Origin: Fodinibacter sp038258215
Lineage (GTDB): Bacteria > Actinomycetota > Actinomycetes > Actinomycetales > Dermatophilaceae
Reading direction: 5' to 3'
Length of the DNA: 34,043 nt
Assembly: GCA_038258215.1 (NCBI GenBank)
Contig: JBBSQC010000041.1
Location: 1-34,043 of the forward strand
The translations under genes were made by a program, and so were the position numbers. Of the stretch, positions 16,735 through 24,102 are shown piece after piece (the first letter of the stretch is position 1; every line of letters starts with the position of its first letter). A model generated the notes under the pieces. The model was given only the letters and a program-made list of their open reading frames with translations. It searched no databases and had not been told where the DNA came from.

Positions 16735-19139
16735 GCAGGTCACACGGTCCGCTGGCCGATCGTCCACTCAACCCCAAGGTGGGCTTGGAGGTTTCGCACG
16801 AGAGTGCCAACCTCCACGTCACCGGGGCCGCGCTGTACACCGACGACCTGGTGAGCCGCACGGCTGGGTGCCTCTTCGTCTGGCCGCTGCAGTCCACGGT
16901 CGCGCACGCGATGATCACCAGGCTCGACGTCGATCCCGCCTACGACGTCAAGGGCGTCGTCCACGTGCTCACCGCGCAGGACGTCCCGGGTGTCAACGAC
17001 GCCGGCATCAAGGGCGACGAGCCGCTCTTCCCCACCGAGATCATGTTCTACGGTCACGCGATCTGCTGGGTCATCGGCGAGACCCTCGAGGCGGCCCGCC
17101 TCGGTGCCAACGCCATCGAGGTCGAGTTCGACACGCTGCCCTCGATCATGACGATCACCGAGGCCATCGAGCAGGACAGCTACCAGGGCCACCAGCGCAC
17201 CGTGGAGCGCGGTGACGTGGCGGCGGGGATGGAGGCCGCGGTCCACCGGTTCAGTGGCGAGTTCGAGTTCGGCGGGCAGGAGCACTTCTACCTCGAGACC
17301 AACGCCGCGCTGGCCCATGTCGACGAAGCCGGCCAGGTCTTCGTGCAGTCGAGCACCCAGCATCCATCGGAGACGCAGGAGATCGTCGGTCACGTGCTGC
17401 ACCTCCCGAGCAGCCACGTCACCGTCCAGTGCCTGAGGATGGGTGGCGGGTTCGGTGGCAAGGAGATGCAGCCGCACGGGCTCGCCGCGGTCGCGGCGCT
17501 CGGGGCCGTGATCACCGGTCGACCCGTGCTGATGCGCCTGAACCGCACCCAGGACATCACGATGACCGGGAAGCGGCATCCGTTCCACGCCCGGTGGGAG
17601 GTCGGCTTCGACGCGGACCAGCGAATCGTCGCCCTCGATGCCACGCTCACCAGTGACGGAGGCTGGAGCCTCGACCTGTCCGAGCCGGTGCTCGCGCGGG
17701 CGCTGTGCCACATCGACAACGCCTACTGGGTGCCCAACATCCACGTGCACGGACGGATCGCCAAGACGCACAAGACTTCTCAGACCGCGTTCCGCGGCTT
17801 CGGGGGGCCGCAGGGGATGATCGTGCTCGAGGACATCCTCGGCCGGTGCGCACCGCGGCTGGGCGTGGACGCGCACGAGCTGCGGCGGCGCAACTTCTAC
17901 ACCCCCGGGCAGAGCACGCCCTACGGTCAGCCCGTCCGGCACGCCGAACGGCTGGCCGAGATCTGGGACCGGCTGCTCACGAGCAGCGACTTCGCGTCGC
18001 GCACCTCGGACGTGGCGGGCTTCAACGTCGACCACCCGCACACCAAGCGGGGGCTGGCCATCACCCCGGTCAAGTTCGGCATCTCCTTCAACCTCACCGC
18101 CTTCAACCAGGCCGGCGCGCTGGTGCACGTGTATCGCGACGGCTCGGTGCTGATCAACCACGGCGGCGTCGAGATGGGGCAGGGCCTGCACACCAAGATG
18201 ATCCAGGTCGCGGCGACCGCGCTCGGCGTGCCGCTCGAGCTCGTGCGCCTCGCGCCGACGCGCACCGACAAGGTGCCCAACACCTCGGCCACGGCGGCGA
18301 GCTCGGGCGCCGACATCAACGGCGGGGCCGTGAAGGATGCGTGTGACCAGATTCGGGCCCGCCTGAACGTCGTCGCCGCCGGCAAGCTCGGGATCCACCC
18401 CGACGACGTCCGGTTCGTGGACGGGGTGATCACCGGAATCGGTTTCCACGACAAGGAGATTGCGTTCGCGGACTTGGTGCACGACGCCTACTTCCAGCGG
18501 GTGCAGCTCTGGGCGGCCGGCTTCTACCGAACCGCCGGGCTGCACTGGGACTCGGAGCGCATGCAGGGGGAGCCGTTCAAGTACTTCGCCTACGGGGCAG
18601 CGGTGTCCGAGGTCGAGGTCGACGGGTTCACCGGTGCCTACCGGCTGCGCCGTGTCGACATCCTGCACGACGTCGGCGACTCGCTCTCACCGCTCATCGA
18701 CGTCGGGCAGATCGAGGGCGGATTCGTCCAGGGTGCCGGCTGGCTGACGCTGGAGCAGCTGACCTGGGACTGCAGTGACACCCCCACCCGCGGGAGGCTG
18801 GCCACGCAGGCGGCCAGCACCTACAAGATCCCGTCGTTCTCCGAGATGCCCGAGGAGTTCAACGTGGACCTCTATGAGGAGGCGACGGAGTCGGGTGTCG
18901 TCTACGGGTCGAAGGCTGTGGGTGAGCCCCCGCTGATGCACGCGTTCAGCGTCCGCGAGGCGTTGCGTCAGGCCGCGGCGGCATTCGGCCAAACGGGGTG
19001 CGTCGTCGACCTCGGCAGCCCCGCCACCCCGGAGGCCGTCTACTGGGCCCTGGACGCGGCACGGGAGTCGGATGCCGGCGACCGTGACGCGTCGGGGTCG
19101 CCCGTGCTGGAGCCGGCCAAGAGTCTCGCCGAGGTCTGA
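16731..19139 (+). CDS. xdhB: Xanthine dehydrogenase molybdopterin-binding subunit
   Basis: 802 residues, the catalytic subunit binding the molybdopterin cofactor and the purine. Visible: GGQEHFYLET near 181 (substrate-contacting Glu), MGGGFGGKE near 236, TAFRGFGGPQG near 352 (Arg that orients the purine in xanthine dehydrogenases), EMGQGLHTK near 480, and the catalytic base Glu at about 732 in KAVGEPPLMHAF. The Glu and Arg pair points to a purine substrate rather than an aldehyde. Full length for the family. It overlaps xdhA by 4 bases and is followed by xdhC after one base, so the three are an operon. Confidence 0.96.
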   Translation: MSRSHGPLADRPLNPKVGLEVSHESANLHVTGAALYTDDLVSRTAGCLFVWPLQSTVAHAMITRLDVDPAYDVKGVVHVLTAQDVPGVNDAGIKGDEPLFPTEIMFYGHAICWVIGETLEAARLGANAIEVEFDTLPSIMTITEAIEQDSYQGHQRTVERGDVAAGMEAAVHRFSGEFEFGGQEHFYLETNAALAHVDEAGQVFVQSSTQHPSETQEIVGHVLHLPSSHVTVQCLRMGGGFGGKEMQPHGLAAVAALGAVITGRPVLMRLNRTQDITMTGKRHPFHARWEVGFDADQRIVALDATLTSDGGWSLDLSEPVLARALCHIDNAYWVPNIHVHGRIAKTHKTSQTAFRGFGGPQGMIVLEDILGRCAPRLGVDAHELRRRNFYTPGQSTPYGQPVRHAERLAEIWDRLLTSSDFASRTSDVAGFNVDHPHTKRGLAITPVKFGISFNLTAFNQAGALVHVYRDGSVLINHGGVEMGQGLHTKMIQVAATALGVPLELVRLAPTRTDKVPNTSATAASSGADINGGAVKDACDQIRARLNVVAAGKLGIHPDDVRFVDGVITGIGFHDKEIAFADLVHDAYFQRVQLWAAGFYRTAGLHWDSERMQGEPFKYFAYGAAVSEVEVDGFTGAYRLRRVDILHDVGDSLSPLIDVGQIEGGFVQGAGWLTLEQLTWDCSDTPTRGRLATQAASTYKIPSFSEMPEEFNVDLYEEATESGVVYGSKAVGEPPLMHAFSVREALRQAAAAFGQTGCVVDLGSPATPEAVYWALDAARESDAGDRDASGSPVLEPAKSLAEV

Positions 19140-19140
19140 G

Positions 19141-19968
19141 ATGGACTGGATCGCCGCGATCACCCAGCTGCGGCGGGAGGGTGTGTTCGGTGTGCTCGTC
19201 ACCGTGACCGCGGTGCGCGGGCACGCACCGCGGGACGCGGGCGCGAAGATGGTGGTCGCCGCCGACCACGCGTGGGGGACGATCGGTGGCGGCAACCTCG
19301 AGGAGTGCGCCGTCGAGCGGGCTCGTGAGCTGATCGACCAGGGAGCGACCCGGGCCGAGCAGATGACCTCGCGTCTCAACGCCCACGAGCGGGCCAAGCA
19401 CGGCCAGCAGTGCTGCGGTGGTGAGGTGGAGCTCCTCCTCGAGCCGCTGCCTCCCCGGCCGACGGTCGCCATCTTCGGGGTCGGCCACGTCGGGTTCGAG
19501 CTGGCCAGGATCCTGTCTCGGCTCGAAGTGCAGCTCCACCTCGTCGACTCCCGGTCCGAGCAGATGGACGAGCTCCGGCTGGCGTCGGTCACCGATGGGC
19601 TCGCCGACGTCACGGCGCACCGCGTGCTCCTGGGCGAGGCTGTGCTGGAACAGCTTCCGGCCGGGTCGCACGTCCTCATCATGACCCACGACCACGCCGA
19701 GGACTACGCGCTGTGTGACGCCGTGGTGCGTCGCGGTGACCTCGGCACCGTGGGGCTGATCGGCTCCGCGGCCAAGTGGAGCCGGTTCCGCTCCCTCCTC
19801 CTGGCCGAGGGGCACTCCGACTCCGCCATCGCCGCGATTTCCTGTCCGATCGGTGACCCGTCGGTCGCGGGAAAGGAGCCGGCCGTCATCGCGATCGGCG
19901 TGGCCGCTGCCCTCCTGCGTGCGTTCGAGCGGTCCCCGGCCACGGTCCAGTCCCGCGGGGTCCGGTAG
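19141..19968 (+). CDS. xdhC: XdhC, xanthine dehydrogenase maturation factor
   Basis: 275 residues. XdhC proteins bind molybdopterin cofactor, have it sulfurated and insert it into the large subunit; they are not part of the mature enzyme. The N-terminal XdhC/CoxI domain carries GTIGGGNLEECAVERA and QQCCGGEVELLLEPL with the conserved Cys pair, and a Rossmann domain follows (VAIFGVGHVGFELARIL, about 117-133; LVDSR). The ATG starts one base after the xdhB stop, so translation is coupled. A complete member of the family. Confidence 0.93.
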   Translation: MDWIAAITQLRREGVFGVLVTVTAVRGHAPRDAGAKMVVAADHAWGTIGGGNLEECAVERARELIDQGATRAEQMTSRLNAHERAKHGQQCCGGEVELLLEPLPPRPTVAIFGVGHVGFELARILSRLEVQLHLVDSRSEQMDELRLASVTDGLADVTAHRVLLGEAVLEQLPAGSHVLIMTHDHAEDYALCDAVVRRGDLGTVGLIGSAAKWSRFRSLLLAEGHSDSAIAAISCPIGDPSVAGKEPAVIAIGVAAALLRAFERSPATVQSRGVR

Positions 19969-20045
19969 GCCATGCACCCAGGTGGAGACGGCGGTGCAGT
20001 GGCGCGCGGGCTGGTTCGACCGGGTGTCCGAAAGGGGCCGAAGCT

Positions 20046-20109
20046 CGTCACGCAGAAGAACGGTGGCCACGCACCAATAGGTGCGTGAGCTCCGGTCTTC
20101 TGCGTGGCG
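20046..20109. repeat. Long intergenic hairpin 3 (30-bp stem, AATA loop)
   Basis: Bases 20046-20075 pair with 20080-20109 at 25 of 30 positions around the loop AATA; CACGCAGAAGA and CACGCACC are perfect blocks. It lies between the convergent ends of xdhC (19968) and the TetR gene (20155), where a bidirectional terminator would be expected. It has no T-run. The remaining bases of this 186-base gap show nothing else recognisable. Confidence 0.65.
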
Positions 20110-20154
20110 GCAGCCTCTCTGTCGCTGAGCATGGGCGGGCGGTCCTGATCCCGC

Positions 20155-20793
20155 TCAGGGGGCGACCGCCCGGCTGCCTTCGCCCGACTCGACGTCCGCC
20201 CATCCCATCCTGACGGATTCGCGGGATCGTTGTGGCTCGTCGCCCGCGGCCAGGAACGCTCCGAGGGCCAGGGCTGCGCCGTGCTCGGCCGCGGCCTCGG
20301 CAGGCAGGGCCCCGCGAAGCACGAGGTCGAGCAGCCCGTGTCCGGACACCCACTGCCGCAGCGCCACGTCGGCCGGCTCCTCCTGAAAGCGTCCGGCATC
20401 CCGCGCGCGCGCTGCCGCCCGCGTGAGCCTGAGCAGGCCCTCGGCGGCGACCCCCTCGTCGTCCAGGCCGGCGCCGGGGTCGAACATGGCGCGGTACAGA
20501 TGCGGGTGTGCGAGCCCGTGCCGCACGTAGGCCGCTCCGAGCGCGGCCAGGTCGCGGACCGGGTCCTGGGTGTCGAGGAGCGCGTCCAGTCGAGCGACCA
20601 GGCGGCGAAAACCCTCGGTGCGGATGGCCCGGCGGAGTCCGGGCATCCCGCCGAAGTGGGTGTAGATCGCCATCGTCGAGGTCCCCGAGCGCTCGGCGAC
20701 CGCACGCAGCGTGAGGGGCTCGTCGGACGCGAGCAGTGCGGCGGCCTGCTCGACGAGCTCGACGCGCACTCGGGGATCGATCGCTCTTGCCAT
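20155..20793 (-). CDS. TetR family transcriptional regulator
   Basis: 212 residues. The N-terminal helix-turn-helix is clear: LTLRAVAERSGTSTMAIYTHFGG (about 27-49). The C-terminal ligand domain (AAYVRHGLAHPHLYRAMF onward) is of the TetR_C type found in many actinobacterial members. It is divergent from the RidA gene across 53 bp of AT-richer sequence that holds repeats of TGCCATA, so it probably represses ridA and itself. The start at 20793 is taken from the usual distance to the HTH; ATG at 20805 is possible. The ligand is unknown. Confidence 0.88.
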   Translation of the reverse strand: MARAIDPRVRVELVEQAAALLASDEPLTLRAVAERSGTSTMAIYTHFGGMPGLRRAIRTEGFRRLVARLDALLDTQDPVRDLAALGAAYVRHGLAHPHLYRAMFDPGAGLDDEGVAAEGLLRLTRAAARARDAGRFQEEPADVALRQWVSGHGLLDLVLRGALPAEAAAEHGAALALGAFLAAGDEPQRSRESVRMGWADVESGEGSRAVAP

Positions 20794-20804
20794 GGTGGCG
20801 ATCA

Positions 20805-20835
20805 TGCCATAGCATTGCCATAACAACGATATAGA
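20805..20835. promoter_or_regulatory. TetR/ridA divergent promoter region with TGCCATA repeats
   Basis: TGCCATA occurs at 20805-20811 and 20816-20822, exactly 11 bases apart (about one helical turn), with a third TGCCAT at 20788-20793. A TATAGA box (20830-20835) lies 11 bases before the ridA start. The repeats are direct rather than the palindrome usual for TetR. Confidence 0.35.
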
Positions 20836-20846
20836 TGGAGCAGCAG

Positions 20847-21254
20847 ATGACCGTTCAGCTCATCAACCCACCCGGCATCCCGACCCCGGAGGCCTACGCC
20901 CAGGTCGCGGTCGCCACCGGCGCCCGCACCGTCTACGTCGCGGGTCAGGTGGCCCGCACCGCAGGCGGCGAGCCGGTCGGACCCGGCGACCTCGCGGCAC
21001 AGGTCGAACAGGCGTACCGCAACGTCGCCACCGCGCTCAGGGGCGTGGACGCGGGGTTCGAGCACATCGCGAAGCTCACCGTCTACGTCGTCGACTGGCA
21101 CCCCGACAAGATGGGCGACCTGATCACGGGCGCCGTCCGCGCGGCTGAGGACCTGGGGATCGACATCGTCAGGCCGATCACCCTCGTCGGCGTGGCCGCT
21201 CTGGGTGAGCCCGACATGCTCGTCGAGGTGGAGGCCGTCGCGGTCATCGACTGA
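20847..21254 (+). CDS. RidA family protein (Rid/YjgF/UK114)
   Basis: 135 residues, a single Rid domain expected to form trimers. Visible: LINPPGIPTP near the N-terminus, VYVAGQVARTAGGEPVGPGDLAAQ, and the C-terminal LVGVAALGEPDMLVEVEAVAV. Canonical RidA hydrolyses enamines/imines made by PLP enzymes and needs an Arg in the ARxxV motif; here the aligned stretch reads PITLVGV and that Arg seems absent, so it probably belongs to another Rid subgroup with undefined activity. The ATG at 20847 is chosen for GGAG 6 nt upstream; ATG at 20835 is in frame. Its place among purine genes may be incidental, as it looks to be under its own TetR regulator. Confidence 0.88.
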   Translation: MTVQLINPPGIPTPEAYAQVAVATGARTVYVAGQVARTAGGEPVGPGDLAAQVEQAYRNVATALRGVDAGFEHIAKLTVYVVDWHPDKMGDLITGAVRAAEDLGIDIVRPITLVGVAALGEPDMLVEVEAVAVID

Positions 21255-21276
21255 CCCGCGCGCTCGGCGCGGTCAG
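21251..21276. terminator. Bidirectional hairpin over two convergent stop codons
   Basis: CTGACC-c-GCGC, loop GCTCG, GCGC-GGTCAG: ten pairs with one bulged C. It contains the ridA stop (21252-21254) and the guaD stop (21273-21275), which face each other across 18 bases. It would end transcription from both sides; no T-run is present. Confidence 0.5.
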
Positions 21277-21764
21277 TAGTCAGTGCGGGTGCTGCTGTTG
21301 AGCCATTCGTCGAAGGGCGCGGTCTGGTTGCCGGTCGGAACCCCCAGGACGGCTGTCTCCCAATGCTTTCGGGGAGTGGCGAACAGCTCGTAGAAGGCGA
21401 GGTCGTCGAACCCGCCACGCGCGGCGTCGTGCCGGTCACCGGCGAAGAACACCCGGTCGACCCTGGCCCAGAGCGCCGTGGCCATGCACATCGGGCACGG
21501 CTCGCACGACGAGTAGAGCGTCATCCCGCGGAGCTGGAAGTCGCCGCGCTGCCGGCAGGCGGCCCGGATGGCCAGCACCTCGGCGTGCGCGGTGGGGTCG
21601 TTGTCCCGGGTGACGCGGTTGCCCGCCCGCGCCACGACCGTGCCGTCCTCGACGATGACCGCCCCGAAGGGCCCCCCGCCGTCGAGGACGTTCGTCCGGG
21701 CGATCTCGACGGCCTCCTTCAGGAACGCCCGGTCGACATCCGTGGCCTCGACCCTCGGGCTCAT
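21273..21764 (-). CDS. guaD: Guanine deaminase (cytidine deaminase-like fold)
   Basis: 163 residues. Zinc site: His60 and catalytic Glu62 in PTAHAEV, Cys90 and Cys93 in SSCEPCPMC. The C-terminus APFDEWLNSSTRTDY closely parallels the end of Bacillus subtilis GuaD, whose C-terminal segment caps the active site, and GGPFGAVIVEDG and RHDAARGGFDDL also match, so guanine to xanthine is preferred over cytosine, adenosine or tRNA-adenosine deamination. It feeds xanthine to the nearby XdhAB. Same strand as the fused permease, 155 nt downstream. GGGG lies 7 nt before the ATG; the ATG also overlaps the stop of a 16-codon upstream ORF. Confidence 0.88.
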   Translation of the reverse strand: MSPRVEATDVDRAFLKEAVEIARTNVLDGGGPFGAVIVEDGTVVARAGNRVTRDNDPTAHAEVLAIRAACRQRGDFQLRGMTLYSSCEPCPMCMATALWARVDRVFFAGDRHDAARGGFDDLAFYELFATPRKHWETAVLGVPTGNQTAPFDEWLNSSTRTDY

Positions 21765-21811
21765 CGCGGCACCCCCGGAGTGTGCGGTGGGTGGCTCGTT
21801 GACGGTGACAT
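21761..21811 (-). CDS. Candidate 16-codon leader peptide upstream of guaD
   Basis: An ATG with an excellent ribosome site (AGGAG, 5 nt spacing) opens a frame for MSPSTSHPPHTPGVPR, whose TGA overlaps the guaD ATG in the form ATGA. Its Shine-Dalgarno sequence is better than that of guaD itself. The peptide is rich in Pro, His and Ser. It could couple translation of guaD or act as a regulatory leader. No coding-bias test is possible on so few codons, so it may be chance. Confidence 0.35.
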   Translation of the reverse strand: MSPSTSHPPHTPGVPR

Positions 21812-21919
21812 GCGAACTCCTGTGGTGGTGGTGTCCGGGGCGTCCCGGGCTTCTGGATGTGTGGCGTGGTCCGCTGGACCAGGTCTGGGCGGCGCGTGCT
21901 GCGTGGGCCGGGCCATGGG

Positions 21920-23881
21920 TCAGTGCAGCCGCTCGAAGCGCAGGGTCCTGGACGACGAGATGGGGTTGGCGTCCGCGACGAGGTCCTCGAAACGGTAGCC
22001 CGCGATGCTCGACACCTCGTTGAGGGCGGTGACGTGCTCCTGGCCGGCCGAGTTCTCCATCCGCCGCCAGCCCAGACGCAGCACCTGCTCACGCTTGTCG
22101 AGGTCCCGTAGGCAGACGATGAAGGGCACGCCGAACTTGTCCCGGTATGCCGCACTCAGCTCGCGGAACTCCTCTTCCTCCTCCTCGCTGAGGAAGTCGA
22201 GACCGACATAGGCCTGGTCCGTCGCCGACTCCGCGCCCAGGTCCTGGTCGACCCCGAGGTTCGGGTAGGAGTTCATGAGCTCGCGCTGCTCCTCCGTGGT
22301 GCCGCCCAGCAGCGCCTCCTGGAAGGCCGCTCGCAGGTCGGGGGTGTCGGAGAACGGGCGCTGACCGTAGGCCTTGCGCACCGGCCACGACGGCCCCTGG
22401 AACAGCCCCTGGAAGGTCTCGACGAACTGCTCCTCGGTCATCGCGTTGACCTGGTTCAGGCTGATCGAGTCACCCGGGGTCCCCGCGACGGCCGGCCCCA
22501 TGTAGGGCGGCACGTGGAAGAACAGCACGTTGAGGATGATCGCCGTCAGGGCGCCCAGGGTGATGCCGGAGCCGAAGATGATCTGCACCTCGGGGATGAA
22601 CGCCGCGGAGATGTAGGGCTGCGCGGTGACCAGCATGGCCAGGCCAAGGCTGGTTCCGACGATCACGACGTTGCGGTAGTCGTTGAAGTCGACCTTGGAG
22701 AGCGTCTGGATGCCGACCACGGCCACCGTCGCGAACATGGCCAGGGCAGCGCCCCCGAGCACCGGGTGGGGGATGCCGGCGACGATGGCGGCCGCCTTGG
22801 GCAGCGAGCCGAGCACGATCATGATCACGCCCGCCGACACCACGACCCAGCGGCTCTTCACCTGGGTCAGCCGCACCAGCCCGACGTTCTCGGCGAAGCA
22901 GGTGTAGGGGAAGGAGTTGAAGAACCCGCCCAACGTCGTGGCCAGCCCGTCGGCGCGCAGCGCTGCGGCGATGTCCTTCTTGCCGACCCGCTTGTTGACG
23001 ATCTCGGCGGTGGCGAACACGTCTCCGGTCGTCTCGACGGCCGTGATGATCATGACGATGAGCATCGAGAGGATGGCGGTGATGCTGAACGTCGGGATCC
23101 CGAAGTAGAAGGGGGTGGTCACACCAACCACGTCCGCGGAACCCACGGCGTCGAAGTGTGCGTCGCCCATGGCCCACGCCACGAGGGTGCCGACGACCAG
23201 GCCGACCAGCACGGCGATGGTCTGCAGGAAGCCCTTGAAGAACCTCTGGATCGCCACGATCAGCGCGAGGGTGCCGAGGGCGTAGGCGATGTCCTTGAGC
23301 TGGACGGCATCCTTGAGAACGTAGCTGCCCTCGACCATCCGGTAGACCGGCTCGCCGGCCATGTCCTGGGGCCCGAGGCTCTGGACCACGTCGGCAGCTG
23401 CAACCGGGAGCAGTGCGATGCCGATGATGAGGATCACCGTGCCGGTCACGACGGAGGGGAAGAAGCGGAGCAACCTCGAGAAGTACGGGGCCATGAAGAA
23501 CGTGAAGAGCCCGGCCACGATGACCGCTCCGTAGATCGACAGGAGGCCGTCGGTGCCGCCACCGGCCGCGAGGCCGATCGCGATCATCGGGCTCACGGCC
23601 GTGAACGTCACGCCCTGCAGGAGTGGCAGCTTGACCCCGACCTTCCAGAAGCCCGCCGCCTGGATGATCGAGGCGATGCCGCAGGTGAAGAGGTCTGCGT
23701 TGATGAGGTGGATGAGCTGCTGGTCGTTCAGCCCGAGGGCCCGGGCGACGAGGATGGGCACCAGGACCGCGCCGGCGTAGAAGGCCAGCACGTGCTGGAA
23801 CCCGTAGACGGCGAGCTTGGGGACGGGGAGCACCTCATCGACGGGGTGCACCTTCTTCTGGACCACGCGCGGTTCGGACAT
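21920..23881 (-). CDS. NCS2 xanthine/urate-type permease fused to an OHCU decarboxylase-like domain
   Basis: 653 residues in one unbroken frame. Residues about 20-465 are a nucleobase permease of the NCS2 family: QH in YGFQHVLAFYAG, ETTGD in the eighth-helix region, and ENVGLVRLTQVKSR, the signature that in xanthine/urate carriers reads QNxGxxxxT. Residues about 474-637 are an OHCU decarboxylase domain (family of the enzyme that turns OHCU into S-allantoin): SLNQVNAMTEEQFVETF, RPFSDTPDLRAAF, YRDKFGVPFIVCLRD and GYRFEDLVAD. Normally these are separate proteins. The domain would lie in the cytoplasm. The catalytic HPDL motif reads YPNL (Tyr539), and SxxEQ reads SATDQ (Asp555), while Ser552, Gln556 and Arg630 are kept, so ordinary activity is doubtful. 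GAGG 5 nt upstream sets the start. Upstream of guaD on the same strand. Confidence 0.9.
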   Translation of the reverse strand: MSEPRVVQKKVHPVDEVLPVPKLAVYGFQHVLAFYAGAVLVPILVARALGLNDQQLIHLINADLFTCGIASIIQAAGFWKVGVKLPLLQGVTFTAVSPMIAIGLAAGGGTDGLLSIYGAVIVAGLFTFFMAPYFSRLLRFFPSVVTGTVILIIGIALLPVAAADVVQSLGPQDMAGEPVYRMVEGSYVLKDAVQLKDIAYALGTLALIVAIQRFFKGFLQTIAVLVGLVVGTLVAWAMGDAHFDAVGSADVVGVTTPFYFGIPTFSITAILSMLIVMIITAVETTGDVFATAEIVNKRVGKKDIAAALRADGLATTLGGFFNSFPYTCFAENVGLVRLTQVKSRWVVVSAGVIMIVLGSLPKAAAIVAGIPHPVLGGAALAMFATVAVVGIQTLSKVDFNDYRNVVIVGTSLGLAMLVTAQPYISAAFIPEVQIIFGSGITLGALTAIILNVLFFHVPPYMGPAVAGTPGDSISLNQVNAMTEEQFVETFQGLFQGPSWPVRKAYGQRPFSDTPDLRAAFQEALLGGTTEEQRELMNSYPNLGVDQDLGAESATDQAYVGLDFLSEEEEEEFRELSAAYRDKFGVPFIVCLRDLDKREQVLRLGWRRMENSAGQEHVTALNEVSSIAGYRFEDLVADANPISSSRTLRFERLH

Positions 23882-24009
23882 GTCTACCTCGGAGTCCTGG
23901 TGTGGGGCGGGCCGACACCTCAGGCGGTGCTGCGACCGCGCGGAGTGGCGGCCCCAGATGAACTGCAAGCCACTGTGCTCCTGTCGCGATGGCCTATGCA
24001 GTCACCGAA

Positions 24010-24024
24010 TCCACAACGTGTGGA
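24010..24024. promoter_or_regulatory. Palindrome upstream of the purine permease
   Basis: TCCACA-ACG-TGTGGA, perfect 6-bp arms, 129 bases before the permease start. Its flank GTGGAGAC also occurs upstream of xdhA (15011-15018). A purine regulator site is a reasonable guess; the -10 and -35 boxes of this promoter could not be placed with confidence. The rest of the 221-base gap shows nothing else clear. Confidence 0.35.
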
Positions 24025-24061
24025 GACCGGCGTCACGACGAGGTTGTGGGATGCACCAAGA

Positions 24062-24075
24062 GCCGGTTCTCCGGC
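24062..24075 (-). terminator. Short hairpin after the lipoprotein gene
   Basis: GCCGG-TTCT-CCGGC, 28 bases beyond the lipoprotein stop at 24103. A 5-bp GC stem without a T-run; a weak terminator candidate. Confidence 0.3.
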
Positions 24076-24102
24076 CTCGACGACACCCTCACGTCCGGAC
24101 GG

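Noticed and set aside
21273..21764. tRNA-adenosine or cytidine deaminase as the product of this gene
   Set aside because: The zinc motif alone would allow it, but the C-terminal segment and the purine neighbourhood match guanine deaminase better.
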